DNA of 64,000 nt from Candidatus Thiodiazotropha sp. (ex Codakia rugifera) (GCA_025656675.1 JAHXHN010000006.1:100455-164454); one strand, 5' to 3'; counted from the first letter of the stretch, positions 18,442-28,480 are shown. Program-made: numbers and translations. Notes: generated from the sequence alone by a model not told the origin.

Positions 18442-20721
18442 TCAATCCTTCAACATCATACAACTGGCGCGAACAGAAGCCAGCGCAGTCATGTTGAGTA
18501 ACCCACGCACGCTGATGCTAGGTGTTACTACATGTGCTGATTTGGCACAACCTATCAGTATCGGTCCAATAGCAATCCCGTCACCCAATACCTTCAACAG
18601 ATTAAAGGCTACATTTGCAGCATCCTGATTGGGCATAATGAGTAAATTGGCCCGATCATGCAGACGGGAATTGGGAAAACGGCCGGTACGAAGCTGTTCC
18701 GACAGTGCCAGATCGGCGTGCATCTCCCCTTCAACCTCCAGATCTGGCATTCGTGCCTGCGCCAACGCTAGCGCCTTACGCATTTTTACAGCAGATGGGG
18801 AGTCGTGACTACCGAAGTTTGAGTGTGAAAGCAGTGCCACTTTAGGTTCAATCCCAAACCATAATACCTCTTCGGCACATAAAGAGATGATTTCAGCAAG
18901 ATCTTCTGCAGTGGGTTCTTCCTGTACATAGGTATCCGCCATGAACAGGGTGCCGGAGTGTAATACCAGGGCATTCATTGAAGTAAGCTTACTGACGCCA
19001 CTTTCAGTGCCTACAATTTCACTCACATACTCCAAATGGGTGCAGTAGCGACCCACTGTACCGCATATCATGGCATCGGCTTCGCCCACCGCCAACATCA
19101 CCGAGGCCAAAACAGTGTGATTCTGTCGCAGGGATTCACGTGCTTCCTTGAAGGAGTAACCACGTCGCTGCACCCGCTCGAACAAGGCTTCAGCATAGCG
19201 TTCAAAATTTGGGTTATCGAAGGGATCGAGCAGCTCAAAGTCGACACCTTCCCGCATTCTCAACGCAAGCGATTTGATCCGTTGGAGAATAATCTCGCGA
19301 CGTCCTATCAATATCGGTATGGCGATACCCTGATCAATTGCTTGCTGCACCACTTCGAGGATTTTCTCCTCATGGCCTTCAGCATAAACTACCCGTCGTA
19401 ACTCCTCACGAGCCCTATCAAAGACCGGGCGCATAGTAAGACTGGTGCGGAATACCCGGTACTGTAGCCGGTTGCGGTAGGCCACCAGATCGGTCAATGG
19501 ACGTTCGGCAACCCCTGACTCCATAGCCGCCACGGCAACGGCATAGGGGACGGTTTCCATTAAACGGGGATCAAATGGCTTTGGGATAAGATACTCCGGT
19601 CCAAACTGCAACTGCTGGCCACCATAGGCAGAGCGCACCACATCAGAAGATTCAGCTTGAGCCATCTCGGCAATAGCGCGCACGCAAGCCAGTTTCATCT
19701 CCCGATTGATCTCAGTTGCACCCACATCGAGTGCACCCCGAAACAGGAATGGGAAACAGAGCACGTTGTTGACCTGATTCGGATAGTCTGTGCGCCCTGT
19801 CGCCAGTATGGCATCCGGCCTCACTGCCTTGGCCTCTTCCGGCAGAACCTCCGGGGTAGGATTCGCCAATGCCAGAATAAGTGGATTGGGGGCCATGCTG
19901 GGCAACCATTCAGCCTTCAAAACCCCTGCAGCAGAGAGACCTAAAAATACATCAGCCCCTTCCAGGGCCTGTTGCAGCGTACGATGCGGGGTATCGATTG
20001 CATACGCGCCCTTGTAAGGATCCATTTCCCCCGCCCGACCTGTATAGACCACACCCGCAATATCGGTAACGATGATATTCTCTCGCTTCAGGCCCATATC
20101 AACCAGCAAGCCAAGACAAGCCAAAGCAGCGGCACCAGCACCCGCCGTTACCAGCTTGACCTCAGCGATATCCTTATCAACCACCTTGAGACCATTCAAA
20201 ATTGCGGCACAGACAACAATTGCGGTGCCATGCTGATCATCATGGAACACCGGAATATTCATCCGTTCCTTAAGTGCTTTCTCTATGATAAAGCACTCAG
20301 GCGCCTTGATATCCTCAAGATTGATCCCACCGAAACTGGGTTCAAGTCTGGCGACAGTTTCAATGAAAAGTTGTGGGTCTCGCTCCTCGATTTCGATGTC
20401 GAATACATCAATATCAGCAAATTGTTTGAACAGTACCGCCTTGCCCTCCATCACCGGTTTTGAGGCGAGACTGCCAATCGTCCCCAATCCGAGTACAGCT
20501 GTACCGTTGGTGACCACGGCGACCAGATTACCCCTTGCCGTATAGTCGGCGGCCTTATTGGGATCCTCTTCGATCTCCTGACAAGCAGCCGCCACGCCTG
20601 GTGAATAGGCGAGTGCCAGATCATGCTGGTTAGCCATTGGCTTGGTGGCTTTGATCTCGAGCTTACCCGGACTGGGCGAACGGTGATATTCGAGAGCTGC
20701 TCGTCTCAAATCTTCAGGCAT
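18442..20721 (-). CDS. maeB: NADP-dependent malic enzyme with phosphotransacetylase-like domain
   Basis: A 759-residue MaeB-type enzyme that decarboxylates malate to pyruvate with NADP reduction. Residues 1-425 form the malic enzyme ('[16 protein letters not shown]', '[12 protein letters not shown]', '[12 protein letters not shown]', '[13 protein letters not shown]', 'LALANPTPE'). Residues about 430-759 form a phosphate acetyltransferase-like domain that in this family binds acetyl-CoA as regulator and lacks full activity. It has a 'gagga' ribosome site. It lies upstream of sdhC on the same strand, 108 bp away, so the two may be co-regulated. Confidence 0.95.
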   Translation of the reverse strand: MPEDLRRAALEYHRSPSPGKLEIKATKPMANQHDLALAYSPGVAAACQEIEEDPNKAADYTARGNLVAVVTNGTAVLGLGTIGSLASKPVMEGKAVLFKQFADIDVFDIEIEERDPQLFIETVARLEPSFGGINLEDIKAPECFIIEKALKERMNIPVFHDDQHGTAIVVCAAILNGLKVVDKDIAEVKLVTAGAGAAALACLGLLVDMGLKRENIIVTDIAGVVYTGRAGEMDPYKGAYAIDTPHRTLQQALEGADVFLGLSAAGVLKAEWLPSMAPNPLILALANPTPEVLPEEAKAVRPDAILATGRTDYPNQVNNVLCFPFLFRGALDVGATEINREMKLACVRAIAEMAQAESSDVVRSAYGGQQLQFGPEYLIPKPFDPRLMETVPYAVAVAAMESGVAERPLTDLVAYRNRLQYRVFRTSLTMRPVFDRAREELRRVVYAEGHEEKILEVVQQAIDQGIAIPILIGRREIILQRIKSLALRMREGVDFELLDPFDNPNFERYAEALFERVQRRGYSFKEARESLRQNHTVLASVMLAVGEADAMICGTVGRYCTHLEYVSEIVGTESGVSKLTSMNALVLHSGTLFMADTYVQEEPTAEDLAEIISLCAEEVLWFGIEPKVALLSHSNFGSHDSPSAVKMRKALALAQARMPDLEVEGEMHADLALSEQLRTGRFPNSRLHDRANLLIMPNQDAANVAFNLLKVLGDGIAIGPILIGCAKSAHVVTPSISVRGLLNMTALASVRASCMMLKD

Positions 20722-21157
20722 TTAGTACTTGTCCTCGATTCGCTGTGGTTACTTGTTCAGTAGAGTGTAGCCGAGGCTTAGAGGTTGTTGGAGCTATACA
20801 CTGTATTGAATATATCCTTGCCATTGGCCACCTACAAGTGGATGCAGCCCATTAAGCAACCCAGGTTCAATGCAACAATGGGTCGCTATTCATGGTATCC
20901 GCCTTCATCCGAAGAGTGAGCAGTTATCATCTAAGAGAGTTAAAATTTTGGATATCCGGCAGGCAAAACCATCAGAAATCACACAGAAGCGATAGCAGCA
21001 TAGGTTCACAGCTGTCTGGCAGGCGGGTAAATGTTTGGACGCTATTCAATACCGCAGAGATTCCAAAAGAGGGGAGCGCAGAATAGCTACAAATTATTTT
21101 TTTAACGAATCGATAGGATTCAGCAAATTTTCAGGCCGGACAGCCTAACTATCAGAA
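20722..21157. other. 436-base gene-free stretch
   Basis: Holds the upstream region of maeB. 'agtgtagcc' near 20765 and 'gctatacact' near 20793 make a short inverted repeat close to where a promoter would lie. A 64-codon plus-strand frame at 20892-21086 has no ribosome site or recognisable composition and is not called. Nothing else is seen. Confidence 0.4.
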
Positions 21158-22042
21158 TTACTGCTTTTTTTCGCTCGCCACATCGCTCCAGGAGACATCC
21201 CAGGGACTATTCAACCAGCGGCTGGCAGCATCAGAAAAACTCCTGTCCAGGTTTTCCTCGGCGACTGATCCGATCTCGACAACCTCGATATCGGGTTGTA
21301 CATCCTCGACATTGATGATCTCTTCGGACTCCGCAACAAAACTGAGCCTGCACAATGAAGCACCGCTCGCCAGCAACTTTGTATCCTGTTCCAGATTGGC
21401 AATCACACCTTTAAGGATCTGTTTCATTCCGTCAGGGTAGCTCGGATTATCAAGCATGGTTTCCACATCTGACTTCATTTCCTGAATCTTTTCCCTCACC
21501 TTGCCCCGCTGTTGCTGCTCCTGATCCTCCAAGTGAGAAAGCTGCTGCTTGATGATAGCCGGCGAGACCGGGATGGGGGAGCCCGGTGTAGCAACCCCAC
21601 GCTTTCGTAACAGAACCCTTAGTGAGACTGCGGTTTGTGCTGTGCGTTTAAACTCGTCAAGTAGATCCAGTGGATTGTCACCACCCTCATCACTTGAAAG
21701 CGAAATGAACTCGATATCATCGTTGCTCGAATAGTCTAATCCGGAATAGTGCAGGATTTTTTCCAGCTGACTCTTAATGATCGATTCAAGATTATTGAAA
21801 TAGAGCTTGATTTTATTGACAGGAAGATTTCGCAGGCTATCACTCAGTGAGCTATAGAGGTTGAGTGCATCTTCAGGCATATCCTTGGATGCCACCCCCA
21901 ATACCAACACGGCATTCAGGCTCTCCTGCATGCTCTCCATTGCCTTGGTGATATCGACAATCTGCTGAAGGATCAGTCGCTTGCTTTCCAGTGCGGAAAT
22001 ATCGGCCTGCATGGTCTCGTTATCACTCATTGATGACATCAC
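21158..22042 (-). CDS. unknown coiled-coil cytoplasmic protein
   Basis: Not recognised. About 294 residues, acidic, without signal peptide or membrane segment. Helical, Leu- and Gln-rich stretches ('ISALESKRLILQQIVDIT', 'QQLSHLEDQEQQQRGK') suggest coiled coils at about residues 15-45 and 165-225. The C-terminus is rich in Glu and Asp and ends near two Trp ('WLNSPWDVSWSDV'), a possible docking tail. 'gaggtaa' lies upstream of a GTG/ATG cluster (22042-22028), so the exact start is uncertain. It is isolated from its neighbours and could be a structural or regulatory protein. Confidence 0.55.
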   Translation of the reverse strand: MMSSMSDNETMQADISALESKRLILQQIVDITKAMESMQESLNAVLVLGVASKDMPEDALNLYSSLSDSLRNLPVNKIKLYFNNLESIIKSQLEKILHYSGLDYSSNDDIEFISLSSDEGGDNPLDLLDEFKRTAQTAVSLRVLLRKRGVATPGSPIPVSPAIIKQQLSHLEDQEQQQRGKVREKIQEMKSDVETMLDNPSYPDGMKQILKGVIANLEQDTKLLASGASLCRLSFVAESEEIINVEDVQPDIEVVEIGSVAEENLDRSFSDAASRWLNSPWDVSWSDVASEKKQ

Positions 22043-22285
22043 CGTTAATTACCTCGGGAACTAGAAAATCTCTCTATTCACACTACCCAGGAAATTCTGA
22101 TTTTCAAGAAAACAGCATATTGGAATAGTTTATATCCTAGCGGCAAAAAAAAGCGCTACTTAAGGAATCCAGGGGTTGGATTCCCAAACTGGCCAACTGA
22201 CTTATATTTACTACGCCAGCCCCATACCAACCCCCGGCGGGAATCTGTAATCTCTTTGCTATCAATACATTGGATGACAGGTTAT

Positions 22286-23122
22286 TTACTCTGCCACAGA
22301 AGAGCGGCCACGTATGATTTGTGCCAGCTCCTGTACGAAAGTTGATGCAACATGAAGACTGCCAATCGCGTTTAAGTGGCCACCATCGTGGGTATAGTCG
22401 CCGATTAATGAATAGTATGTTTGGCCATCCATTTTGAAGGATTCTCTTGTACCATCGGGATAAGTCGATTCACTTGCGGCGATATCGATGATGGGTGACG
22501 CCCCATAGGTTGAATAGATCAACCGATTAAACTGGTTACGCTTAATATTATCCAGCTTGCTGATATTTGGTCTTCCCAAAACCTCTCTTAACCAGATCGA
22601 TGGTCCACTGGGTGAGTGTCTAAGCGGTATTGTCGTGTGAACAAAGGTGATCTCAGGATGCCTGCCGACAAGATCATCCATGATTTGTTGATAGTCACTA
22701 AACATTTTCGCAACATCAGTGTCTCTGTTGATATCGATATAACAGAATTTAAGCATTGCATAGTCGATCATCCCGGACAGTTTCTGATCGATAATTTGGC
22801 CGAAATCCACACATTTCGAGCGTGGCTCGGCGTTCTTCCCCACCCGCGAATGCACAAGACACCCTCCTGCACTCTCGGAAAAAGAGTGAAAATCCATGAT
22901 CGAAAGGTCTACATCCTGAACATCCCGTGCAATGGACTCCAATCCATCAATGATATTGTTTCCTACAGACTGGTGACCAAAAAAAACCCTTGCTGATGCA
23001 AGTGTCTCTAAATCCTTTGCGAGATGCTGTGGCATGATGAACAGACCCTCTTCATTACTGGACTGACAGCCAGAGAGTAATACGATTAAAAAAGCCAGTA
23101 CAGGGCTGAATACTGGTTTCAT
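22286..23122 (-). CDS. SGNH-hydrolase-like lipoprotein
   Basis: A 278-residue lipoprotein with a clear lipobox 'LLSGC' ending at Cys19. 'FFGHQSVGNNIIDGLES' near residue 48 and the C-terminal 'YTHDGGHLNAIG' resemble the block I and Asp/His block of SGNH-fold hydrolases, although the canonical GDSL serine motif is replaced by 'GHQS'. It probably acts in the periplasm on an ester or acylated glycan; the substrate is unknown. It stands alone, so its neighbours give no hint. Confidence 0.6.
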   Translation of the reverse strand: MKPVFSPVLAFLIVLLSGCQSSNEEGLFIMPQHLAKDLETLASARVFFGHQSVGNNIIDGLESIARDVQDVDLSIMDFHSFSESAGGCLVHSRVGKNAEPRSKCVDFGQIIDQKLSGMIDYAMLKFCYIDINRDTDVAKMFSDYQQIMDDLVGRHPEITFVHTTIPLRHSPSGPSIWLREVLGRPNISKLDNIKRNQFNRLIYSTYGASPIIDIAASESTYPDGTRESFKMDGQTYYSLIGDYTHDGGHLNAIGSLHVASTFVQELAQIIRGRSSVAE

Positions 23123-23285
23123 ATTCTGCTTTGAAAAAGTTAAAAATCACTACTTTATTCTTCTATTGGCTCGCATATTGGCTCGCAATGACACAGCACC
23201 CAAGCATATTTAATACCTACGCATCTTCAAAGATAAGATAGAAAATCGCCTGCCCATCCATCGATAGTAGTTTGACCCGCCAACC

Positions 23286-24371
23286 TCACCCTAGTCCCTC
23301 ATAACCCTCAATCAATAGCTGTTCCGTTGTCTTCCAATCAATGCATGCATCGGTAACCGACACACCGTATTCCAATTCTGCCGACTCAGCAACGATATCC
23401 TGGCGTCCTGCATTCAAATGGCTTTCCAACATAGCGCCCAAGATAAGTGGTTGATTTTCTTTGGCATTTCTAGCATGACAAATCTGATCTATCAAATTGC
23501 CCCAAACGATAACCTGGCGGGAATAATTTTTACCACTATTGGCGTGCGAACAATCAACCATTAATCTTGGATTGAGACCCTTAGAACGGAGCATATCTGC
23601 TGCCTTTAACACCTCTGTTTCATCATAATTCGCGCCTTGGGTGCCGCCACGTAGGATCAGGTGAGTATCGGCATTGCCCGCAGTTGCAACAATGGATGTC
23701 TCGCCCAGCTCATTTATACCAAGAAAGGTATGTGGGTTACTGGCCGACAACATCGCATCAACAGCGACTTTGGTATTGCCATCCGTGGAATTCTTGAATC
23801 CAACCGGTGCGGAAAGACCTGACGCCATTTGACGGTGAGTCTGACTCTCGGTTGTGCGTGCACCTATTGCTACCCAACCGAGCAGATCACCTATATATTG
23901 TGGTGTGAAAGGCTCTAGTATCTCGGTGGCTGTCGGCAGACCAAGCGCGTTGATATCAAGTAACAGTTGCCTCGCCAGGCGAAGCCCTTTGTCCATATCA
24001 AACGATCCATTCATCTCAGGATCATTGATCAACCCCTTCCATCCAATCGTTGTTCGAGGTTTTTCAAAGTAGACTCGCATGACAACATAAAGCCGGTCAC
24101 TGACAGCATCCGCCAACGGCTTGAGCCGTTGTGCATACTCAATGGCTGCTACTGGATCATGGATTGAGCAGGGTCCTACAATCACCAACGGTCGGTTGTC
24201 CAAGCCAGCAATAATATTATGAATGCTATGCCTGACCTTGATGACATGATCATAGATCTTGTCACTCACGGGCAACTCTTTTAGCAATTCAATGGGGCGA
24301 ATCAATCTATGGGTGCTGGATACCCGTATATTCGAAACCCGTCCATCCACAATCTGCTGTTCTGTATTCAT
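23286..24371 (-). CDS. 3-deoxy-7-phosphoheptulonate (DAHP) synthase
   Basis: A 361-residue type I DAHP synthase of the AroF/G/H class. It condenses phosphoenolpyruvate and erythrose 4-phosphate at the entry to aromatic amino acid synthesis. 'VIVGPCSIHDP' and 'RVYFEKPRTTIGWKGLI', 'ARTTESQTHRQMASGLS', 'LRGG' and 'DCSHANSGK' are the catalytic and metal-binding segments. Which feedback inhibitor it senses cannot be read from sequence alone. ATG with a nearby purine-rich site; single-gene unit. Confidence 0.95.
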   Translation of the reverse strand: MNTEQQIVDGRVSNIRVSSTHRLIRPIELLKELPVSDKIYDHVIKVRHSIHNIIAGLDNRPLVIVGPCSIHDPVAAIEYAQRLKPLADAVSDRLYVVMRVYFEKPRTTIGWKGLINDPEMNGSFDMDKGLRLARQLLLDINALGLPTATEILEPFTPQYIGDLLGWVAIGARTTESQTHRQMASGLSAPVGFKNSTDGNTKVAVDAMLSASNPHTFLGINELGETSIVATAGNADTHLILRGGTQGANYDETEVLKAADMLRSKGLNPRLMVDCSHANSGKNYSRQVIVWGNLIDQICHARNAKENQPLILGAMLESHLNAGRQDIVAESAELEYGVSVTDACIDWKTTEQLLIEGYEGLG

Positions 24372-24452
24372 CTTTGATCACCACTCATTTCAATTGTGGC
24401 ACAATTTACCGTCCTCCAGCCTCTGATTTAGGAATAGAACATGTGGCTCTTC

Positions 24453-24920
24453 TTACTTAGCAATATCCCCCATCGAAGCATCCAGTACCCTCAGAAGATC
24501 CTCAGCAACCAGCTCAATCTCCAGACCGCGCCGTCCTGCACTGACACAGATCGTCGGGAAAAGGCTTGCTGAACGATCAACCAGTGTCACTAACCTCCGT
24601 TTTTGACCCAGCGGGCTGACACCACCCAGTACATAGCCAGTACTCCGTTCCACACTGTTTGCATCGGCCATTGCAACCTTTTTCACCTTCAGTTCTTTAG
24701 CGAATGCCTTCAAATCAAGCTGTGTGGAAACGGGGACGACAGCAACAGCCAGTCCCTTTCCAACCTGTTCAACAACCAGTGTCTTGAAAACCCGTTCAGG
24801 TGCTATTCCAAGTTTTTCCGCCGCTTCTAAACCATATGACGGATGACTGGAATCGTGTTCATAGCTGTGTGTCTTAAATGGGATTCCCGCCTTTTTTGCG
24901 GCGTTGATTGCAGGTGTCAT
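24453..24920 (-). CDS. ybaK: Cys-tRNA(Pro)/Cys-tRNA(Cys) deacylase, YbaK family
   Basis: A 155-residue cytoplasmic editing enzyme of the YbaK/EbsC family that hydrolyses mischarged Cys-tRNA(Pro). 'FKTLVVEQ', 'VPVSTQLDLKAFAKEL' and the active-site region 'GYVLGGVSPLGQKRRL' are typical. Its ATG overlaps the TGA of the upstream pqiA-like gene in an ATGA arrangement, so the two are translationally coupled although their functions look unrelated. Confidence 0.92.
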   Translation of the reverse strand: MTPAINAAKKAGIPFKTHSYEHDSSHPSYGLEAAEKLGIAPERVFKTLVVEQVGKGLAVAVVPVSTQLDLKAFAKELKVKKVAMADANSVERSTGYVLGGVSPLGQKRRLVTLVDRSASLFPTICVSAGRRGLEIELVAEDLLRVLDASMGDIAK

Positions 24921-25423
24921 GGTATCTGCGTATACCGAACTACCCGGTGAGTGATGTACATAATCAGTAACACAGCAGCACCAAATAGATAGAGACCTGT
25001 ATGAATTTCAATCTCAGCGATCACGCCCAATTTCACAGTAACAATCATGACCGCAACCACCATCACATCCAACATCGCCCAACGACCGTAATCATGCATC
25101 ATTTTCAGTAGATGGCCGAATTGAGCAGTTCTGATTTCCCGATAATGCAATAGAAGATATAGGAGTACGATTTTCAATACAGGTAAGATAACGCTGAATA
25201 TTCCCACGATCAGAAAAAGAAACCATTGCTCTCTGTTGAACAGTTCCTGAACACCGGAAAGCACAGAAAAAGAGTTGGCGATGAACAGAAACTTTGTCAG
25301 TGTCACCATCGGCATATAGAGACCGGCCATCAACAGACAACTGGTCAACAACAGCAACCAACGAAGCCACCTGGCTGTGTATTCCGGAATTACCAGGTGC
25401 TCTGCCTCATTCCTCTCAATCAT
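24917..25423 (-). CDS. paraquat-inducible protein A-like membrane protein
   Basis: A 168-residue inner-membrane protein with four predicted helices (about residues 20-40, 70-95, 120-138, 140-160). It resembles one half of PqiA ('YMPMVTLTKF', 'GRWAMLDVMVVAVMIV'), a partner of MCE-type lipid transport proteins. It lacks the Cys-rich segments of full PqiA and has no pqiB nearby. I use the ATG at 25423 behind 'gagg' and not the GTG at 25441. Confidence 0.8.
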   Translation of the reverse strand: MIERNEAEHLVIPEYTARWLRWLLLLTSCLLMAGLYMPMVTLTKFLFIANSFSVLSGVQELFNREQWFLFLIVGIFSVILPVLKIVLLYLLLHYREIRTAQFGHLLKMMHDYGRWAMLDVMVVAVMIVTVKLGVIAEIEIHTGLYLFGAAVLLIMYITHRVVRYTQIP

Positions 25424-25522
25424 GCTACCTCTGGGAGACACTCCAATTGACTACAAGAATATTATCAGGATCAGGGGTGGAGTGTCCTACCTTATAGATA
25501 CTGCGCTTGGGTGGGTTGAGTA

Positions 25523-26287
25523 TCATACCTGTTTGCATCGATAGAAATCACAACCATTTTCAAATAAGAGCCGTCGCACACCTTGTTCGCTTAACGCTTC
25601 TCGCACCAGTGTGATATCACGCTCCTCATAGGGCCTGGGTGACCGGGTAGAGGGTAAGTCTGTACCAAACATCAGACAATTCGGATTGGCTGCATAGAGA
25701 TCGCGCAATACGGGAGTCACCTTGAAATCGACACGCCCAAACCCCGAAGCTTTGACCTTTACCCCCTTTTCAACCAGCCTCAGCAAGGACTTTTGCCCAA
25801 CTTTCGAAAGACCCAGGTGGTCGATACAGACTGCGGGTAGTTTGACCAGCCTGGATTCAAGATCTTCGATAGCCTGAGCATCCAGGTAGAACTCCACATG
25901 CCAACCCAGTCGTTCATGAATACGATGGGCAAAATCGTCCAGCTGGTCTAATCCCGTCGAACCACCCCGAAACAGATTGAAACGTACTGCCCGTACGCCT
26001 GCTTTATCCAGTTTATCCAAGATACTGTCATCGATATTCGCAGGCAGCTGGGTTACACCGACAAAACCCTCTCCCAAGCGCTTTAATGCCGCCATGAGAT
26101 AGTCCTGATCAAAACCCTGAAAGGAACCAGAAACCACAGCACCCCCTACTAATTGCTGGCCTTTCATCCGCTCCAAATAGTCATCACAGGTATAGGTATC
26201 CGGTAGATAACCCTGATTGGCAATCAATGGATAGGCTTTGTCGATGATGTGGAAATGGGCATCAAACAGGGGTATGTCTATAGGCAT
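25523..26287 (-). CDS. TIM-barrel amidohydrolase-family protein
   Basis: About 254 residues of the metal-dependent hydrolase (amidohydrolase 2) family. The N-terminal metal motif is 'LFDAHFHI'; further candidate ligands are 'CIDHLG' and 'FGTDLPSTRS' near the C-terminus. Members include lactonases and decarboxylases; the substrate here is not predictable. Two ATGs (26305 and 26287) are possible and neither has a strong ribosome site; the shorter form begins just before the first barrel strand. Confidence 0.8.
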   Translation of the reverse strand: MPIDIPLFDAHFHIIDKAYPLIANQGYLPDTYTCDDYLERMKGQQLVGGAVVSGSFQGFDQDYLMAALKRLGEGFVGVTQLPANIDDSILDKLDKAGVRAVRFNLFRGGSTGLDQLDDFAHRIHERLGWHVEFYLDAQAIEDLESRLVKLPAVCIDHLGLSKVGQKSLLRLVEKGVKVKASGFGRVDFKVTPVLRDLYAANPNCLMFGTDLPSTRSPRPYEERDITLVREALSEQGVRRLLFENGCDFYRCKQV

Positions 26288-26411
26288 GGTGGTGTATGTC
26301 GGCATCGAGTATGACGTTGATTTCTATGCGCTCCACCCGGTAGTCCGTAAATGGCTTATCCCTACACAGGATATTACAATCTGGATCGGGGTGAGCGTAT
26401 TTAAAGGGGCA

Positions 26412-26864
26412 CTACCGGTACCGCTTCCCTTCGTGTTTTATCCAGCCTCCCTGATGCCTACCTTGTGGATCGTGGTGGGTCCAGTGCAATACACCCCCCT
26501 TTTTATTCCATTCATAGCGCCCTGAAAACTCGACCTTATCTCCACTTTCTAGGGTATCGATCCGAGGTGCGAGATCAATATTATGAGCAACCAGAAGGGT
26601 TATTCCGGACGGCAAGCGGACAAGAAATCTTTGATGGCGGCTACCATCACGATCATCCGACAACAGCTTGAAAACAGTGCCTTCTCCGTGCACCTGGACT
26701 TCATCCGCCCGTTGCCGGAAGGCACGGGTAATCTCATCATCGCTACCTGCCTGACGGGGCAGATCAGGAAAATCAACCTGAGGGGGCGCTTCTCGTTGAA
26801 GAAACCCGAAATAGGCTGCAACCAGCACAACTAGAACAGCAACAATTTTTTTCAATGCTACCAA
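26412..26864 (-). CDS. DUF3465 periplasmic protein
   Basis: 150 residues with an N-terminal hydrophobic signal/anchor ('IVAVLVVLVAAYFGFL'), then a DUF3465 domain: 'HQRFLVRLPSGITLLVAHNIDLAPRI' (two adjoining segments) and 'EFSGRYEWNKKGGVLHWTHHD'. This small OB-like domain recurs in secreted bacterial proteins; function is unknown. It starts at TTG, seven bases after 'aggtg'. It follows hspQ by 18 bp on the same strand. Confidence 0.8.
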   Translation of the reverse strand: MVALKKIVAVLVVLVAAYFGFLQREAPPQVDFPDLPRQAGSDDEITRAFRQRADEVQVHGEGTVFKLLSDDRDGSRHQRFLVRLPSGITLLVAHNIDLAPRIDTLESGDKVEFSGRYEWNKKGGVLHWTHHDPQGRHQGGWIKHEGKRYR

Positions 26865-26882
26865 ACAGTTGCACCTGTGACT

Positions 26883-27212
26883 TTAGTTGATTTGTTGTCC
26901 TGTGAGATAGCGCCCACCACTGAATTCCCTGAAGAACTCCTTGATCAATGGATGGTCTACCGGCTCATTGTTGGTGTCATGAGTCAGATTGCGCTCAGCG
27001 ACGTAGGTCTCATTGCTAGAGCTATGCACCAGTACCCGATACCAGGGCTGATCCTTTGGTGGACGGGAACGAGCAACATTTTCATACCACTCTTCGGATA
27101 GCATGAATTGTGGATCCACATCCACCACCACACCGCGATAGTCGAACAAACGATGATAAACCAGGTCACCGACACTGAAATTTGCATGGGACGTTTGGAT
27201 TTCAGGGGACAC
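26883..27212 (-). CDS. hspQ: heat shock protein HspQ
   Basis: A YccV/HspQ-family protein, a hemimethylated-DNA-binding-like domain known in E. coli to stimulate proteolysis by Lon. 'FSVGDLVYHRLFDYRGVVVD' and 'RNLTHDTNNEPVDHPLI' are diagnostic. An open frame continues to 27392, but the domain needs only about 109 residues. I place the start at GTG 27212 with 'ggag' nine bases upstream; the upstream residues look like untranslated leader. Confidence 0.85.
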   Translation of the reverse strand: MSPEIQTSHANFSVGDLVYHRLFDYRGVVVDVDPQFMLSEEWYENVARSRPPKDQPWYRVLVHSSSNETYVAERNLTHDTNNEPVDHPLIKEFFREFSGGRYLTGQQIN

Positions 27213-27474
27213 AACATTTGACTCCACTAGGGAACACAGTCCCACTTTAACATACTCGTGCAGTGTCCTATATTGTTTGACGTTTTGAGCGCGACGAGAA
27301 GTCATCATCCTGGAGCAGACCCTGCGTTTATCCCTCTTATCCCCTGAATCCCATTCCCTAGCTGAATGGGCACCTCTATTTTTCAACACCATTACACAGT
27401 TATCGACATTGCAACTTTGCCGAGCAGGTGGCTCCTGATATTATCGCGCACGTTATAACAGGGGGGCAGATTCA

Positions 27475-28182
27475 ATGGTGTTGGCCAACTTTTTTTCCAT
27501 GAGTGGTAACCAGGTCAAGTTTACTCGACAGCAAGCCAGTCGCTTCGCAAAAGAGATTGCAAACGATTTCAATCCGTTGCATGACACGGATGCAAAAATG
27601 TTTTGTGTACCAGGCGATCTGCTCTTCTCAGTTGCACTCAACCGACTCGGACTGAGTCAGCACATGCGCTTCAACTTCTCTGGCATGGTGAGTGATAACG
27701 CAGTGATCTTTCCTGATTCAGAATCACCCCAGATCAATGTCGAGGATAGTGAAGGAAAGCAGTATCTATCGATTCTGCGTGAAGGTGAAATCAGTCACGA
27801 TCAGAACCTGATCAATCGCCTTTCCAACCGATATGTGGCCTTTTCAGGTAAAACATTCCCGCACATCTTAGTACCCTTGATGGCTCAACAGGGCGTCATG
27901 ATCAACCCCAGCCGTCCACTGGTTATGTACCAGAGCATGGAGATCAATCTTGACCGTCTCGATCTTAGCGATCCCCATCTGGAATCCACTGGATCGAGTC
28001 TTGATGTACAAGGGAAAAAAGGGACAGTCCGACTCGATTTCCGTTTCGTGGAAGATAGCGTAGAGGTTGGGCGGGGTGCAAAATACATGGCACTACGAGG
28101 TCTACAACCCTACCAGGATGAGACCATGCAGCGTGTCGTCGATCAATATAACAGCTACAAACAAGCTTACCAGACGGATTGA
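27475..28182 (+). CDS. DUF3581 family protein
   Basis: A 235-residue soluble protein (or 227 from the ATG at 27499). 'FAKEIANDFNPLHDTDAKMF' near residue 24 matches uncharacterised DUF3581 proteins and resembles the hot-dog fold hydratase motif of MaoC-like dehydratases ('D.NPLH'), so a CoA-ester or lipid role is possible but not shown. It is transcribed divergently from hspQ, with an 80-bp or shorter AT-rich promoter region upstream. Confidence 0.75.
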   Translation: MVLANFFSMSGNQVKFTRQQASRFAKEIANDFNPLHDTDAKMFCVPGDLLFSVALNRLGLSQHMRFNFSGMVSDNAVIFPDSESPQINVEDSEGKQYLSILREGEISHDQNLINRLSNRYVAFSGKTFPHILVPLMAQQGVMINPSRPLVMYQSMEINLDRLDLSDPHLESTGSSLDVQGKKGTVRLDFRFVEDSVEVGRGAKYMALRGLQPYQDETMQRVVDQYNSYKQAYQTD

Positions 28183-28189
28183 TCTGTCT

Positions 28190-28250
28190 TAGGGCCTGTC
28201 AACACTGAATCAACCGGCCCTGCTGGGACAATTTTTTTGGCCAGCAAGGC
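28190..28250. repeat. hairpin with 'agggcctgtcaacact' leader
   Basis: 'gccctgctgg' near 28219 pairs with 'ccagcaaggc' near 28240 across a T-rich loop. The preceding 'agggcctgtcaacact' nearly repeats at 6782 ('agggcctgttaatact'). It lies just after the DUF3581 gene and could close its transcript; the T run is in the loop, so a normal intrinsic terminator is not certain. Confidence 0.4.
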
Positions 28251-28290
28251 AGAATGAGCAATATGTAGTCACTCTACATGAGTATTGGGT

Positions 28291-28402
28291 GGCAGCGGGT
28301 ATCAGCCACACCCCGGCACACGATGCCACTGCTGCCGCTGCTCCCTTCCGGGCCTGACGGGGTTCACAGCTTCTCGTTGCGGGGGGACCGATACCAACCG
28401 CC
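28291..28402 (-). ncRNA. ffs: signal recognition particle RNA (4.5S type)
   Basis: The minus strand reads as a single long hairpin of 112 bases. The apical SRP domain 'gtcaggcccggaagggagca' shows the GGAA tetraloop, and the asymmetric internal-loop bases 'agcagcggcagcag' bind Ffh. The terminal stem pairs 'ggcggttggtatcgg' (28402-28388) with the complement of 'ggcagcgggtatcag' (28291-28305). Length matches E. coli 4.5S RNA (114). A perfect TATAAT lies upstream at 28415-28420. Confidence 0.95.
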
Positions 28403-28414
28403 ATAAGGCTGGGG

Positions 28415-28420
28415 ATTATA
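28415..28420 (-). promoter_or_regulatory. -10 element of the SRP RNA gene
   Basis: The minus strand reads TATAAT 12 bases before the mature 5' end, preceded at suitable distance by a T-rich weak -35. The spacing implies a short 5' leader removed by processing, as for E. coli 4.5S RNA. Confidence 0.6.
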
Positions 28421-28436
28421 CCGATTATTGATAGGC

Positions 28437-28465
28437 AAAAAAGCTCAAATCGGATTATTTGAGCT
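28437..28465 (-). terminator. intrinsic terminator after tesA
   Basis: The minus strand has a perfect 9-bp stem 'agctcaaat' / 'atttgagct' with a 6-base loop, followed by six T. It separates the tesA transcript from the SRP RNA promoter. MITE copy B lies between tesA and this terminator. Confidence 0.85.
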
Positions 28466-28480
28466 TATTGTAAAAAAATA

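Noticed and set aside
20892-21086. 64-codon frame upstream of maeB
   Set aside because: No ribosome site, no recognisable composition or homology cue.
27213-27392. 60-codon upstream extension of HspQ
   Set aside because: The added part is basic, Arg-rich and not found in the family; a GTG with good ribosome-site spacing lies at the domain edge.
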